Shown in pieces: positions 11,050-23,107 of a DNA stretch of 64,000 nt. The position numbers and the translations under genes are program-made. Within the stretch, counting starts at the first letter, position 1, and each line of letters starts with the position of its first letter. The stretch is from Spirometra erinaceieuropaei (taxonomy: Eukaryota > Platyhelminthes > Cestoda > Diphyllobothriidea > Diphyllobothriidae), in contig CACRXP010000014.1 in assembly GCA_902702965.1 (NCBI GenBank), forward strand, positions 1,552,979-1,616,978, read 5' to 3'. The notes beneath the pieces were generated by a model. That model had not been told where the DNA came from, searched no databases, and saw nothing but the letters and a program-made list of their open reading frames with translations.

Positions 11050-12120
11050 TTTTACTATTTTGAAGTCAAATTTCCTATCGTTCCTTGCTATTGTCTACAT
11101 GGAACATTCCACATAGATAAAGATATTACGTTGTAGGTTACTTTTCTTTCTTACAATGACGAAAACTCAAGGAAATCACAGCAAAAACGTTGCTAGTTTT
11201 TCTGAAATCGCTACATTTTATGTTTATCAAATTTTACATAACTCGTAAATATCATGTTGTTGATTAATTTTGATCTTTCATTAAAAGTGCAAATCATTTA
11301 TGACAACTCAACAATTTTTGACATCTGCAAAAACTCCTGCACTAGATGTTAGCACGTCTATGCTTCAAAAACATTTTCCGCATATACCAAAGTGACATAA
11401 TTTACAGCACGCAAACTGTTATAACGACAATCAGCTATCCTCAAAATGCTTACTACGGCGTAAAAGAATGTTTTTGCAAGTTCAGCTGCCAAATTTTATA
11501 GAGCTTTGGGACGTGAGGCCTTCGATTTACGGGTCATACTGCATAGAGATGGCAGTTTGACTCCTGCAAGCAGTCCTTACCTGGGATTCAATTCTCATGT
11601 GAGCCTCCCTGAAGGAAAACTTCGCACACTGGTCGGAATACGGTTAACGTCGAACCGGTTGACTGCACCAGATGAGAATCTACAGTCTACGCGTTTGTAT
11701 ATTCAAATATCCGTTAGTTTTGGTCCCTGTTACATCGACTTCGCTTCAAAAAGTCCCGCGGAGAAGGCCACATGCAGCCTCATTGTCCATCTTGGCTAAA
11801 TTAAATCGTCGTTCCCTTGTAAAATTCGGCATCTGCCTCACCACTCGTGCAGGAAACGTTAGCAAATTTAATAAGTGCAGAAAAATCACGCCAGTCGCCT
11901 GCTAATCGTAAATTATGAGCGTAACTAATGCAGTGCAAGCACTTGTTCTCGCCCCTGTCTCCCCAATATAATCACGCTGGCTGCTAGCGTGACTTCGCTC
12001 ATTTTGTACTACTCCACGAGAAACCGATCAGAAAGGATTACGATACTGTTCTGCGTTCATTTTCAGCACCAGGCAAGTGACTGGCTTGGACAGCGACTGG
12101 GACATGACGCATTCGCTTGA
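11050..12120. other. No recognisable gene
   Basis: AT-rich to about 11450, then a more balanced segment with overlapping frames at 11506-11905 and no known motif. It could be eroded transposon sequence between the PLE and the gypsy relic. Confidence 0.4.
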
Positions 12121-12124
12121 GAAA

Positions 12125-12915
12125 CAGTCTACTCGGCTGTAGCCTGATTCGGCGATGAGTACCTTCTAAAAAGAAAAGAAAAAAGCTGGGGACACGCGCC
12201 GACTGTGGGTTCAGCTAGAACAACCTTCAACTTGTTCAACAAAGCGAGGATATCTACGATAATCTCAAAAAAACCCTTGGGACTTGAGAGGATGTTCAGT
12301 ATACGCCAGACTGGTGTCAGCACACTTCAGAAGGGACCAATGATAACGATTCACTATGTCTAGAAAGCGCCACAAATGTCGCTTGGAAGAAGAAAGCAGG
12401 GGATTTGGGATGGCCACAACCAATGAAGGTGGAAGGTATATGCCAGTGGAGTCTACCAGATGTCTGAGAACCATCAGCGAAGGGAACTCCAAAGACACAT
12501 TTAGACGAGTTAAGAACAACAAAAAAATTTGAGAGCACTGAAACGCTGTTGCAAGATAGTGTTCTTCAGCAGTAAAACTGACCACTAGAAGGTCGTTAGT
12601 ATAGGCGTAAACATAGTGTAGATAGTGTAACAGCTGTCTTCGAACTTCTGGAAAGTTTGAATGGCGTTACGAAGCCCAAAAGATATACTCAGGAAACAAA
12701 GGGTGTGGTGACAGTCCTTTTCTATAGCCCCTTGGGGCGATGGGAATCTGACGGAAGGCGAAATCCTGAGCGTTAGTGAAGGAGTAGATTTCCGGGATGG
12801 TGACGCTATTCTAGGTCTTGTATTCAGCACAGAAACGTCAGTCATCAGCAACTTACTAGGGACCTCATGCATCCTAAGACTCAGCCCATGGTTTAATCAG
12901 GTTATTGACTAACAC
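12125..12915 (-). pseudogene. Ty3/gypsy-type reverse transcriptase, decayed fragment
   Basis: Minus-strand peptides, split over three frames, follow the order of a gypsy-type pol: NSVTIPEIYS (about 12795-12830), AFRQIPIAP (about 12740-12765), SFGLRNAIQTFQKF, then VYAYTNDLLV, where the YxDD box reads YTND (12592-12603). Next come the LVDSTGI connection and SKRHLWRFL, then FEIIVDILALLNKLKVVLAE at the start of the RNase H-side region. At least two frameshifts and several stops interrupt it. No LTRs, gag or integrase were recognised. Confidence 0.75.
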
Positions 12916-13935
12916 TTAGTCCATTAATTGCGTATGCTGGTGCGTAGAGGATATACCGGCGTGATCAACAATCCACTCTGCTATTCACCTGTCTCCGTAG
13001 GGGCATTTTATTCTGAACTGCAGGCTACCTGTTCTGTGTAAAGAACAAATCGACTTTCACCGCACTTTGACTGCTGCCATCAGACAGAACGTGTGTGGCT
13101 TAAGGTGAATTAATATCCCTTAACATTCGCATAAGACATGCGGTGAATTGTGCGCTTTTGGGCCTCTGGTTGCTGCAAATTCAGACTGACCACTAACGCG
13201 GAGAATACAGTTATTATTAAGCAACCTACGCTCCAAGCGGATTAAAGTGACACCATATCGACGTCAATGGCACTTGGCTTGCATCAAAGGATGAACCTCG
13301 GATGTGCAGTTTCGAGGAAGGTTGAGATCGGTGACAGAGTGCCCTACCTGATCTCAAATATCAGTCAGGAAATCGACAGTATACAAGACTCATTTTGAAA
13401 CTGTTGCAGACTGCATGAGTTGTCTTCTTCTTGACAATTCTGGTATAATAGAAGCAAACGAGAACGCTCAACCACTTTCACCCTAACCGCCACTGGAGAA
13501 TACTTAATCAGAAGTGACAAGACACAGAACAAAACACAGAAGTTCTGAAAAGAACCGGATTTGTCAGCGTTAATCCCGTGTGTCAGAGCTTTTATAACGT
13601 TGGACTCACATGGGGCATAGGACTGACGATCCTCCCACAAACAGTTTGCAATCGAAAACTCAGGTGCAATGCCACGGTTAGATCGTAGGTATTGATGACG
13701 AGCGCGTGCTCAAATCTCCAATTTGTAGCAATGTTGCCACGAGTGCTCGTCAGCAAGGAGGAAGAACCGAAACTCCACGGCCGCTGAAAATTTCCATAAA
13801 GCACTTGAAATTCAACCCGGCGAACCGGGACAACATCCTCCGGGACTGACAGACCTAGGATTAGCGCTGAGGATTAACGCGCCAATTTACGGATTTAAAT
13901 TCATCACTGCTAATAGAAGCGGACAGTCGAATTCC
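12916..13935. other. No clear gene; possible eroded gypsy upstream region
   Basis: Minus-strand frames at 13365-13640 and 13592-13804 lie where the gypsy protease region would be expected, but I cannot identify an aspartic protease motif. Nothing else was recognised. Confidence 0.3.
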
Positions 13936-13939
13936 AGGA

Positions 13940-15680
13940 AGCAGTCCACATGAAGAAGATTCGCTCAGTGAACAAAGAAATTTAGTTGCCTGTCCTTTTC
14001 GGATTCCCACTCGAACCCATCATCAGAGCCAGTCGCAGATAAGGGTGACGGTGGCACAAAGAGTGCAGTATTTACAGCACGTGGCTGCCGTAGGACCATG
14101 TGCGTACTGTAATGAACAGTCCTCACAGTCACCGACTCGTCAGTCCGCGTCCGAGTTATTGATTCCCGCAATTTCATCATCCATCTTGGATTTGGATGTG
14201 ATGATTACGCGAGAGTTTATCTCGCTGTCACCGGAATTATTTCTTACCCACGTCCTCCCCACGTGACTGATTCCCCTGCCACGGGAGAATCCCAGCATAG
14301 GATATGACAGCGCCTGTTGATGGATTAGGGCTCTGAGAACCATGACTCGAGCAGCTCGCGGCTCAAGCGTTATTCGTCTCTAGCGAAGAGTTCGTTCTCC
14401 TGAAACCTGAAACTATGGCTGGGTCTTGTTTAAGATAGCGTCCACCAGCCTCAATGCGGCTGCGGTCTCGGCCGTTCGCGCACAAACTTATCTCTCAGTC
14501 TCATTGACGCAGTTGCTTTGTCCGCAACTACACCAAATCCGGTAAACGACTCCAGACGTTTTCTGCCGTGGCAATGAGTCCTTTGACATCAATGGTTTGG
14601 TACTAGATAGTTACTTTGTGGCTGCGTGCAACCCGAAAACCAAGTGGGGTGGGAGACGTCTGACGGCTTCCGAGACGCTCTACACGTATGGAAGAGCCCG
14701 CCAAAACTTGTGGTCGGTTGGATTTGGCCCCTTGTAAAGTTTTCATACGGAATGTTTGACCAAACTGCGCGGGTAGACAATGGCTCTCATAATTCATCGA
14801 ATATATTGTCAGTCAGCAACCTCGTCTTCCATTTCACTGCAGTGCTTCTCAACGCGCCGCTGTCAGCGCCCTTTACGCGACTGCGTTTGTAACTGACCGG
14901 GCGTTTACTGTTGAAGTTCAGTATTTGCGTCGTATTTGTCGTCTTCCTGAACACTTTGGCTTCTAGGCCACTAAAATCTTTGTGGCAGAGGAGGACACCC
15001 ATAAAGGCTAGCTGGCTCTTATCTCCTCCTTCATCGTATTTCTATGCCCAAAAAGATGGCATTGAGACACTTTTTAAATGTCAGCACCAGCTCCCGTTCG
15101 ATGAGCCCAGGATTTCGGTCTGTGGTGTCGGAAAACCAGCGACTCCAACTGTTGTAGGACTGCCTCGGCTATAAGTCCCGAAATCGGCAAACTCATCGGC
15201 GTGCCCGTCACCCACTCGAAGGCTGTTCCGTCGAACGTAAAGTGCGTTGTGAGACAGGACTTCGGGGTTTTGATGATTTGGGCGAGCCCGAGGCGATTCT
15301 TTGTTTCGTGATATTTATCTCATAGGAGTTGTTTGATGGTCTCGACTGCCAGGTCCTGAAATCAAAGAATACCGTGATTTTGGTTGGCAAGAGACCTACC
15401 GCTTTAAGTTTCCCCGAGAATTACTGACTGTGGTGTTCGAATCGGAGGTCGAAAACTTGAGACGTAGTTTGGAATGTCTTTAAGCTATACGTTTAGCCGG
15501 AGTGGAGCGCCCTCTCTGTGCACTTTTGGCAGACCGTAGAATCGAGTCAGGGCCATTTCTTGCGTCCTCGCCATGCGTCGGTTGATTGGCGATATTGTAC
15601 CTGTGTTCTCCAGTGCCAACAGCGACGTGTTGACCTAGCGTGTCAACCTCTTTATTATGGGGTTGGATTCGCATGGGTCG
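13940..15680 (-). mobile_element. Penelope-like element, longer decayed copy
   Basis: Minus-strand order: FYGLPKVHREGAPLR (about 15510-15550), an AVETIKQLL block, RT core GTPMSLPISGLIAEAVLQ (about 15150-15208, the family's GTPMGSPISGL with one change), a degraded catalytic box where the YVDD Asp pair is lost, FRKTTNTTQILNFNSKRP (about 14905-14965), the nuclease N-terminus CGQSNCVNETERQ (about 14480-14525), RELLESWFSEP, HVGRTW and DDEIAGINNSDAD. It ends with a hammerhead block at 13996-14026. Frameshifts and stops throughout make it dead, but it keeps more of the polymerase than the copy at 9850-11045. Confidence 0.85.
13996..14026 (-). ncRNA. Hammerhead ribozyme core with one altered base
   Basis: CTGATGA is intact on the minus strand (RC of 14020-14026). 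Stem II is GGGTT/AATCC with one G-U pair. The last core base is A instead of C (GAAAA). It sits at the end of the PLE exactly as in the copy at 9899-9929. Activity is likely weakened. Confidence 0.6.
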
Positions 15681-16558
15681 TAGGACTGACGATTCTCTGG
15701 ATCCAGGTGGGGCAGGAGAGGGAGGTTCGGTATGCGCTGCGCAAATCCACTTTTGCTACAAAATAATTCACCCGCAGGTGGCCATCCCTGTTCTCACTCT
15801 GCTGAGGAGCAGGCGATGGACATCGTCGGCAGCTACGATCGAACCGTTGACATTTAAACGTTGTCTAGTATTAGCGCGGATATTCACTCCGAAAGATGTT
15901 TGATTCCGACAATAATGCAAACGACAGGCCCCACTAAACAGAAGGTTGTTGTCTAATGTATTTTGTCAGCTTTTAAATATATTACAGTACCTGTGCTAAC
16001 TCATGAAATGCCGAGGTCAAAACTATAGTGAAAACTTTAGCGTATTTTTGGTGTCGTTATTTGTGGTTATTTATTTCAAATAAGAACGAAAAGACCGTTT
16101 GCTGAAGGAAAGTTTGATACGGATCTGTTTATTAAATAGAAAACGGGTTGGATTTAGGCGACATCGGAGGATTCCTGATATTCAAGCAGTTTCCTACGCT
16201 ATTACAGCTTTCGGATGGAAATTCTTTCTGTTACCTTATTAATCTGTTTAAGAAGATTAATAAAAGGACGAAATTTTTTAACAATCTTTCGAACAAAAAG
16301 AAAAAATTAAATTTCAATATCAACAAAATCAGGGAAATGCGGATAAATTATTTCTTATTGTGTTCAGGAAATAACGTGCGATTCTTCATCTAAGAATTCT
16401 ATTTTACAAATTCCTATAGTTTTATGTTTCCAAATACCGAAATAAAAAAGTTTATCAGTGTGATTGTTTTTCCAGACTAAAAATGCGTGTCGTAAACGAA
16501 TATATATTGAGTTCGCGTGACATGCCGTCACTTTTCTCTGCCACGCCAAACGATACCT

Positions 16559-17514
16559 ATGTCTAAACAATGCTTATCCGAAGATGACTTCCAGCGCATT
16601 CGAAAATTAGCGGCGGAGGGAATCCCGCGTGAGTCGTTAGCTAGTATTTTTAATATTAGCAAGGTCAATCTGTGGTGCATTATTAATGATAAAACTGTTC
16701 CTAGAAATTAGATAGGGGGACCAAAACGGTCCACAAGTAAGTAAGACGACGATTTTATTCATCGTACATTAAAAAAGTTTCATTACATGCCCATTGAGAC
16801 CATTCAGCTGGAACATCTGACAATGTTTTCTATAAACATAATTAGGAAAAGGATGAAGGAATTTGAACTGCAGTGGCGGAAGGCCACGATTTTGCCATAT
16901 TTAAGTAGAAAACTAATTAGAGAACATCTTTTTTGCTAAGAATTATATTGATTACAGATCTTCATTTTGGAGGAGCATTTTCTTCTGCGATGAGGTTTTA
17001 TTTTTAGACAAGCCTAAGAAATCTCTCCAAACCGACATATGTGGAAAGAACTTCCCATGAGAACACACTACACTGACGGCAACATTCAAGAACTGTCGGC
17101 GGATGATGGTTTGGACAGCGATTAAATTTGGTGAGCGGCCTGTCTGGCGGTCAACATCCGAAACCATCAACAGCAAGGTGTTTATTGCAATTGTCAAGGA
17201 TGCTTTCGGCTACAACGGCATAAGTCGGCGCCGAATGGATACTTTAATTTTGCAGGACAATGCACCTGTCCACCGCTCTAAAGAGGTACGAATTTGATGC
17301 CGCTTGCAAATATAATCTAACATTTTAGACAACAACCACACTCTCCGCAATCGGCCTCCAATCCATTTTTATCCCGGCCAACAGTCCCGATTTGAATCCT
17401 ATTGAAAATGTTTTCGAAATAGTCAAAAGAAATTGGCAAAAAGCTAAGAAGACTCTTTCAATGCAGAAAAAATTGGATTTCATACTCAATAATTACATTT
17501 TCAATCCACGATAG
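16559..17514 (+). pseudogene. Tc1-like transposase, nearly full length, broken
   Basis: DDE transposase of a Tc1-like element. The N-terminal helix-turn-helix begins MSKQCLSEDDFQRIRKLA, with IPRESLASIFNIS as the recognition-helix region, then a GGPKRST linker and the second DNA-binding region ending NIIRKRMKEFEL. The catalytic part has FFCDE (Asp 16989-16991), QDNAPVHRS (Asp 17256-17258) and SPDLNPIENVF (Glu 17404-17406). Once the intron at 17287-17329 is removed, 33 residues separate the second Asp and the Glu, close to the family's 34. Damage: stops at 16709-16711 and 16742-16744, a one-base insertion in the T6 run 16929-16934, and TGA 17058-17060 where copy A has CGA. Start chosen at the ATG before the HTH. 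Confidence 0.85.
17287..17329 (+). other. Apparent 43-nt intron in the transposase
   Basis: The sequence after AAAGAG starts GTACGA and ends ACATTTTAG. Removing it joins PVHRSKE in frame to TTTLSAIGLQ and restores the catalytic domain; reading through gives a stop within 5 codons. The copy at 1440-1968 has a shorter remnant ending ATATTTTAG at the same place. Short introns of this size are common in flatworms. Confidence 0.7.
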
Positions 17515-17899
17515 ATTACCTCGTCATGTCTATGTCGGACAGACTTTCTGCTTTTATTAATTCGAATGGACAATCTACAAATTACTAATTTTTTGTATCT
17601 GTTTCTGTCCTTAATTATTTTTGACCTTCTATGCGCCCTCCTCCTTTATACGTCCTTATACGTAGCCTTTATTAGCTTGGTTTTAATATAGGCGTTTCTC
17701 GAAAATATGACTTCTGTCGAAAATTATGTATTTTTATCACAGTAAATAATATTTTCTAAACCAAACTTTGCTTTATTTCTTTGACACGTCTTTTATTTTC
17801 CGCTATCAGCCTTTGGGAGCCGTAGTGTTTACCGATTCTGCGTTAAAGTCGTTAACCTGGGTTAAATCGTGACATTTCATGAGTTAGCACAGGTACTGT

Positions 17900-18403
17900 A
17901 CTTTCCAATCAACTGTGGATACCGTACGCTTTAAAAAATGACACCCAAATAACATGCCCTTTAACATTGACTTTTAATGGTCTTGCGAATTCAAATATAA
18001 CTTATAGAAACTACGGACAAAATATGCTTTCATTCAGTCACTTTATAGATAATAACGTCATCTTTATATGCTATATTTGACAAAGGAGCATAAAAGGTTT
18101 AAAAAATGAAGTGATTTTCAATCAAACGACTAAAAGGAAATATGGTTTTTCCGCGAGTTCGATAAAATATATTTGGATTTGAAACACCATTTAAAATAAA
18201 TGTGAAAATGCATGCTGACTTAGTAATTTTTTTTAGTTTTGTTTCTTAAGGAGACTTAAAAGCAATGCACTCAATAGCTTACATCCTGGCGAGTCCGAAA
18301 TGTTATAGGATTTTGCTGCAGGGAAATCTGCACCACAATCGCGCCCAAGTAATCCTTTCCAAAATTCTAATCAACATTTCATGAGATCGGTCAGTCACTA
18401 CTG
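17900..18403. mobile_element. Foldback element, left arm truncated
   Basis: The right arm is complete and ends ATGAGATCGGTCAGTCACTACTG at about 18403, matching the right arm of 4472-5420. The inner part of the left arm (about 17925-18070) pairs with it, but the outermost part of the left arm is missing. The element begins directly at the right TA of the Tc1-like element, so one insertion or deletion probably removed the end. Confidence 0.6.
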
Positions 18404-21384
18404 TCTTCCGTAGTTTTTTGAAACTGACTAAAACACTTTTTGCATCCTCTGACAGATTACCTGCTGGAGAAATGGGTATAGAGTTTGCTCAAGACAACCG
18501 ACGAGTATGCCGCACGGAGATTGTGGTGGGTACTCATTGCAACCTTTGTTCTATGCCTGTAATGAATGACCTATTTTGCTTGAGATAATGCATGTTAAAT
18601 GACAATTAAAACCGGCGATGTATAAAATGATTCTAATAATGTCATCCTGAACTTTTCGCATGTATCGCATATTAAACGTTTTTTGTGAAGAAAAACCATA
18701 ATCTAACCTAAATTGCTCCTTTAATACACTTGGCAAATTTAATTCCATATACATATTTGCCCAAAAGCAACATAGTCGACGTACTTGATTTCAGAACGTC
18801 TCGTAGATGACTATGCAATTAAACTTCATATTTCTGCTAATAGATCTCGTGCAATACTCCGAGAAATTAAAAGTTCACCTGAAATTTTATCGCTCGGAGA
18901 AGAATATTGACAACATTCTCTGTACCAAAGATGAACGTTGGCCAATTTCAAAATCAATCCACTGGCAAGGTGTGTTTTAAATTAACTTTTATTCCCACGA
19001 TATGATATAGCAGGAAAATATCGATAGCCCAAACTTACAACCAGGTTAATAGAAGAACGAAATATCGAAGAGCACCGTTATTCAAATTTGATCACAAACC
19101 GGGTGTAAGTCTGTTAAGTAATAAAAATAACAGTCATGTCTATACTGCACACGAAGTAGGTGTCGTGATTCACGATTTACTGCTTATCGTTGGCAAACTT
19201 ACATCAGTGCATGAGGTCAGTGAAAAATATATATTAGGTAAACAAAATATAAATGAAATATAAAAGGAACTATTAAATTGCTTGAGAATTAAAATTTGTT
19301 TGATAAATCAAAAAATCAGAAAACATCAAAAAAAGCTACGAATGAGCAAATTTCAGTTTAAGGTGTACAAGAAGTTTAATTGTGCAAAACACTGAGTAGG
19401 TATCATACCTGAAAGGTGTGTATTATCTTTTTAAGTCTTATCATAACGTTAATTATGGCGATTTACCAGACATCTTACCTTTGAGTATAGATTCTAAAAA
19501 CATTTTCCGATAATCCAGCGTATTGTATTCACTTTTGTATTAAATAAGATGTAGTTCGCTAATGCAAGTATAGTTTTGCTTAATTGTTCCGATATGAACG
19601 TTCAAATTGTAAACTTTTACTTCAGTTCGCATGTCACCAGGTCGGCCAGTGACTAATAAACTTGAATAAATTCGGCTGATATAATCGCAAACATACCATT
19701 TTGTGTATCTACGGAGGAAGTTTTTCGTAAAATGAACTTGCGCGTTTCCTTTATTCTGGTTTACGCTACGTTTCATATCGGCCCTAAAATATCGTTGAAT
19801 ACTTCGGGGTTTTTTAGTGTTCTCAGCCGACTGCTCGCAAAGACAGATTTTGTTATATTTTTTACCAAAGCCTTTAAAACAAGATACATTGTCGGAATAT
19901 TTACCGAGATAATTAAGAATTGGTCAATCTTTTTCCTATAAATGGTCGTTTGCACTGCATGTGAAGACTGAAAATAACACGGTTAAGCCAAGAAAAATTG
20001 ACGCGTTTTGGCCATGTCTTTCACGTTTCCCAAGAAATTGCCTTTTTAAGGAGCACTTTGATATTGCATTTCGTTGACCGGTACCTTGATAGTTTGCATT
20101 TTGCACGGTAAAGCAAAGAAAATTGGCACATTTTGGCCATTTCTTTCAGGTAACTAAGACATGTTGATATTTTTTACATATCTATTTCTTTGAATTGCAT
20201 CCACTTCCGTTATTTTTGCTTAGGCTTAAGGGCACATTTGATAACCATCAACGCACGATTAAGAAACGATATATATTTTGATATTTTACAGAAACGATTA
20301 ATGCTTTGCTCCTACCATCTTTAAATTGCGTATAGAAAAAAAAGATAACACGAAAATCAGTGTTTTACGTGCTTGAAATTCAAAATAACTAGTAAGTAGT
20401 AGTTATTTCGGTGTTTACTCATAGAATTTTCTAATTGACAAAAGAACTCTTATCTGTTTGCGTTATTTTTATACTTTAGGGTAAAAAATCGCACAGATTT
20501 GCGGGAGTGACCTTTAAAAATCGATGCATCTCTTTTCTAAAAAATAACCTGCGTGGACAGTTTGATTGACCTAGGTAACACCAGAACATAAAATGAATAT
20601 CAAAGTGGGCACGCTATGTTTAATAGAACTCTCAAGAATATATTTCTCTCGTCTCAAATAAAAAACTGCATAAAATTGCAACTGAGGTCTCGATCAAGTT
20701 GTAGCATAGGAAATGGCCCGATTTTATCGCAAAATTAATTTTGTCTCAAATTCACGAACATTTAGCCAATGAAATGGAGTAGGCTAATTTCATGCAAAAG
20801 AAAAGAACGCTTTCTTGAAGGGAATAATCGAGAGAACAACATTCACAATGTTTAAGTTTTTTGAAGATTTTTATCGCAGTTTTTGTCCCCTAATGTCATG
20901 AGTTGGGTCACCCATCGCATCTTGGTTTTTCGCTCTAGAATCAGTTGTTTATTTTGAGAAAACCCATGTATTTTAAAGAAGACGGGCAAAAATCCGACTT
21001 TTACTTTCCCATCACTATAAGAAATGTGTACGCATCTTCTGCTGGGAATTTTGACTTTCGCGGAGTCCCATCAGGGACACTGGGATGACAGGAAGCGCAC
21101 CGCCTGACATGCAGGAGGGGCGTAAAGATGCCATCTTGTGGATTTGCTTATAGCGATGTAGGCATTCTCATTGTTGCCCATGTCGACGCGAAAATGAATT
21201 CGTCTGTGATCTCCATTGTACATGCAGATTAGGTATCTAAGCATGGTTACTTCATTCGCCGGTCTTTATTTTAAGTCCAGCAAAAGGGGCCTTCAGAAAG
21301 TGCAAAAGTGCTTTTTATAACAGTATGTAAGTAATGTGCTTCTTATGCAGTGAAAAAACAGGCTCTTATACTTGCGGAAACTGA
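18404..21384. other. AT-rich stretch with a short direct repeat
   Basis: No gene recognised. Two diverged direct repeats of about 55 bp lie at 19980-20034 and 20106-20158 (shared blocks CAAGAAAA/CAAAGAAAA and TTTTGGCCAT). Frames at 19540-19955 are open on both strands and show no reliable motif. Confidence 0.5.
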
Positions 21385-21651
21385 ATCCTCCCTGGCCTTC
21401 ATTTTACAAGTGAGGACGAAGTGTTTTGGCAGTTATCTATTAGTGACGCTTGCTTCGTAGCAGAAAAAATAACTAAATTTGTCAGTAGAAGCAAAATTGC
21501 GAGCAAAAGGGGAATAGACGATGTAAACACATTTACATTTTGGTTCTATGATTCAAAGGGGGTCAGAATTCGTACACGTTTTAAATCTGACGTAATTTTC
21601 CGAACCCTATCGAATGAGACGGTCGTAACCACAAACGTACTACTAGATTGA
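21385..21651 (+). pseudogene. M13 peptidase-like C-terminal segment
   Basis: A frame open from 21385 to TGA 21649-21651 begins ILPGLHFTSEDEVFWQL, resembling the family's LPGL..T..QLFF block that follows the zinc site in neprilysin-type (M13) peptidases. A Cys follows about 22 residues on, and near the end FRTLSN resembles FRV.GTLSN. The stretch between is about 25 residues longer than usual. The frame is closed immediately upstream by TGA, and the preceding segment looks shifted by one base, so this is probably a relic or wrongly bounded exon. It could be the end of a gene lying upstream of the better copy at 25543-27119. Confidence 0.35.
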
Positions 21652-22910
21652 TATAAATAAACCCTTTAGCTTTTGCTTACACTAATACTATTATACATGC
21701 TGTTGGCAAAGTCAGTAAGTGTCTTGTTTGTTGCTATTTCCTGACTACCCATATATTAAAATGGCATGCAAGACATTTGTTATAACGTAGTTTCTATGAG
21801 GATTGTCCATTTATCCGCATGCACTGATTGATTAAATGATGATTAATTTAAAGGGGTGCTATCACCAAAGCAACACTTTTGTTCGCTTGACGTTCGGATT
21901 AACATTCATATCTAAAATTCTAAATGTCAACAGATTAAAAAGCGCTAGGAGTTTGCAGTCGATTTGCAACCTTATAACTAACGTAATTATCGGTTCACGC
22001 GTTAAAATGCGTGTGGTCGTTATTGGGGCGATAAAAGCTTCTTCATCAGCAACGTGTTAGCCTACTCGTTCTCCGCCTGGCTATGTACCCTACCTAGGCA
22101 AACTCCCCGAACTTAAATGGTGGAGAGAGGATATAGTGATTTGGACAAAACGGCTATAAATTACGCGGTTGTCAATTTCCGAGAGACATTTGGGCTTATC
22201 GACCTTGTTGGTGCGGCCGTGTTCCCTTTGTGTCAATCACAATTTCGCGGTTGGAGTCATTTCAATCCAGTGCAGCTGCGACCTGCCCGGTCATCCAAAT
22301 TTAATGTAGTTCGACAGTTTTTCCCGAAGTTTCTTCTCTGTTCAAAACTGCGCCAACTGCGAGAAAATCGCCCAGATGTTTTGTGTTTTGACGGTGGGTT
22401 GTTACACCTTCTACCATTGAGGCGATAAATGATAATAGCGACAATTTTCATCCTCCTGAGTCATCCGGCAGAAGTCCAGACAAGCGAAATATGTCAAGTT
22501 CTAAAAGCCGGTTCAATTGTTTATCCACCTTTTTAGTTAGCAAGTTTGGGTAATGGTAAGTTCATCAAGCTCCCTAAAGCGTCAGCAATATTACAAAACT
22601 GTTAAGAGGCTCCTTGACGTTCCCGAGCGTATATATCGGTACATATGTGAGTTATTTTAATGGAACCCCCACGCACATAAGGGCCTGTAGATAAAAACGG
22701 AAGACTAAAGTAAACAAAAGTTCACATTAAATTTTAAATACTTTTTATGATGCTAAATGATTCCGCTTTTTAGCTTTTAAATGTGCGCTGGGATTCTTTT
22801 GCAAATTTACACTGATTTATTCGATTTTCAACCAGTAAAAATGCTTTCATTATGGTGTAAAGTAGTTTCATGCTTTATTTGTTTGGACATTGGCTTTTAA
22901 TCAATACAAG

Positions 22911-23107
22911 GTTTCGGTGCGTATGCCGGGATTAAGCATAGAAGGCGGCAAGAACTTCTCAAATACTTGTTTTTGTACCTTTTTACACTTACTATAGGCT
23001 TATTCCAGTACAGGGTTCTAGAAGACTCCAAGCCTTTATATGGAAACGAATTCGGACTTGGTAATGTAAAAGATAATGATGACGAACATGGGCCGGGAAA
23101 TTTTTAA
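22911..23107 (+). CDS. Candidate exon: basic patch plus membrane anchor
   Basis: Open frame to TAA 23105-23107, entered through a possible acceptor (ACAAG at 22910). It encodes a basic run (KHRRRQELLKY), a hydrophobic stretch (LFLYLFTLTIGLF) and then a polar, acidic stretch. This is the layout of a type II membrane anchor, such as the N-terminus of M13 peptidases, and it lies about 2.4 kb upstream of the zinc-domain exons on the same strand. No start codon lies in frame, so an upstream exon would be needed. A donor-like GTAATG occurs near 23061. Chance remains possible. Confidence 0.3.

Larger units (their letters stand above)
15985..17898 (+). mobile_element. Complete Tc1-like DNA transposon, 1914 bp
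   Basis: Both ends carry a perfect 26-bp inverted repeat (starting CAGTACCTGTGC, ending TCATGAAATG) at 15985-16010 and 17873-17898. TA lies directly outside each end (15983-15984, 17899-17900), the hallmark of Tc1/mariner insertion. A decayed transposase lies inside. The intact ends suggest it could still be mobilised if an enzyme were supplied, but its own enzyme is broken. It directly abuts a foldback element arm on the right. Confidence 0.9.

Noticed and set aside
19773..19955. Minus-strand frame with a YLVLKALVKNITK stretch resembling the helical part of M13 peptidases
   Set aside because: The opposite strand is equally open, no cysteine or zinc-side motif accompanies it, and splice borders are poor.
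20897..20911. HELGH, an HExxH-type zinc motif on the plus strand
   Set aside because: A stop lies two codons upstream and another ten codons after the motif. No acceptor fits this frame, and no flanking peptidase motif is present. Chance match.
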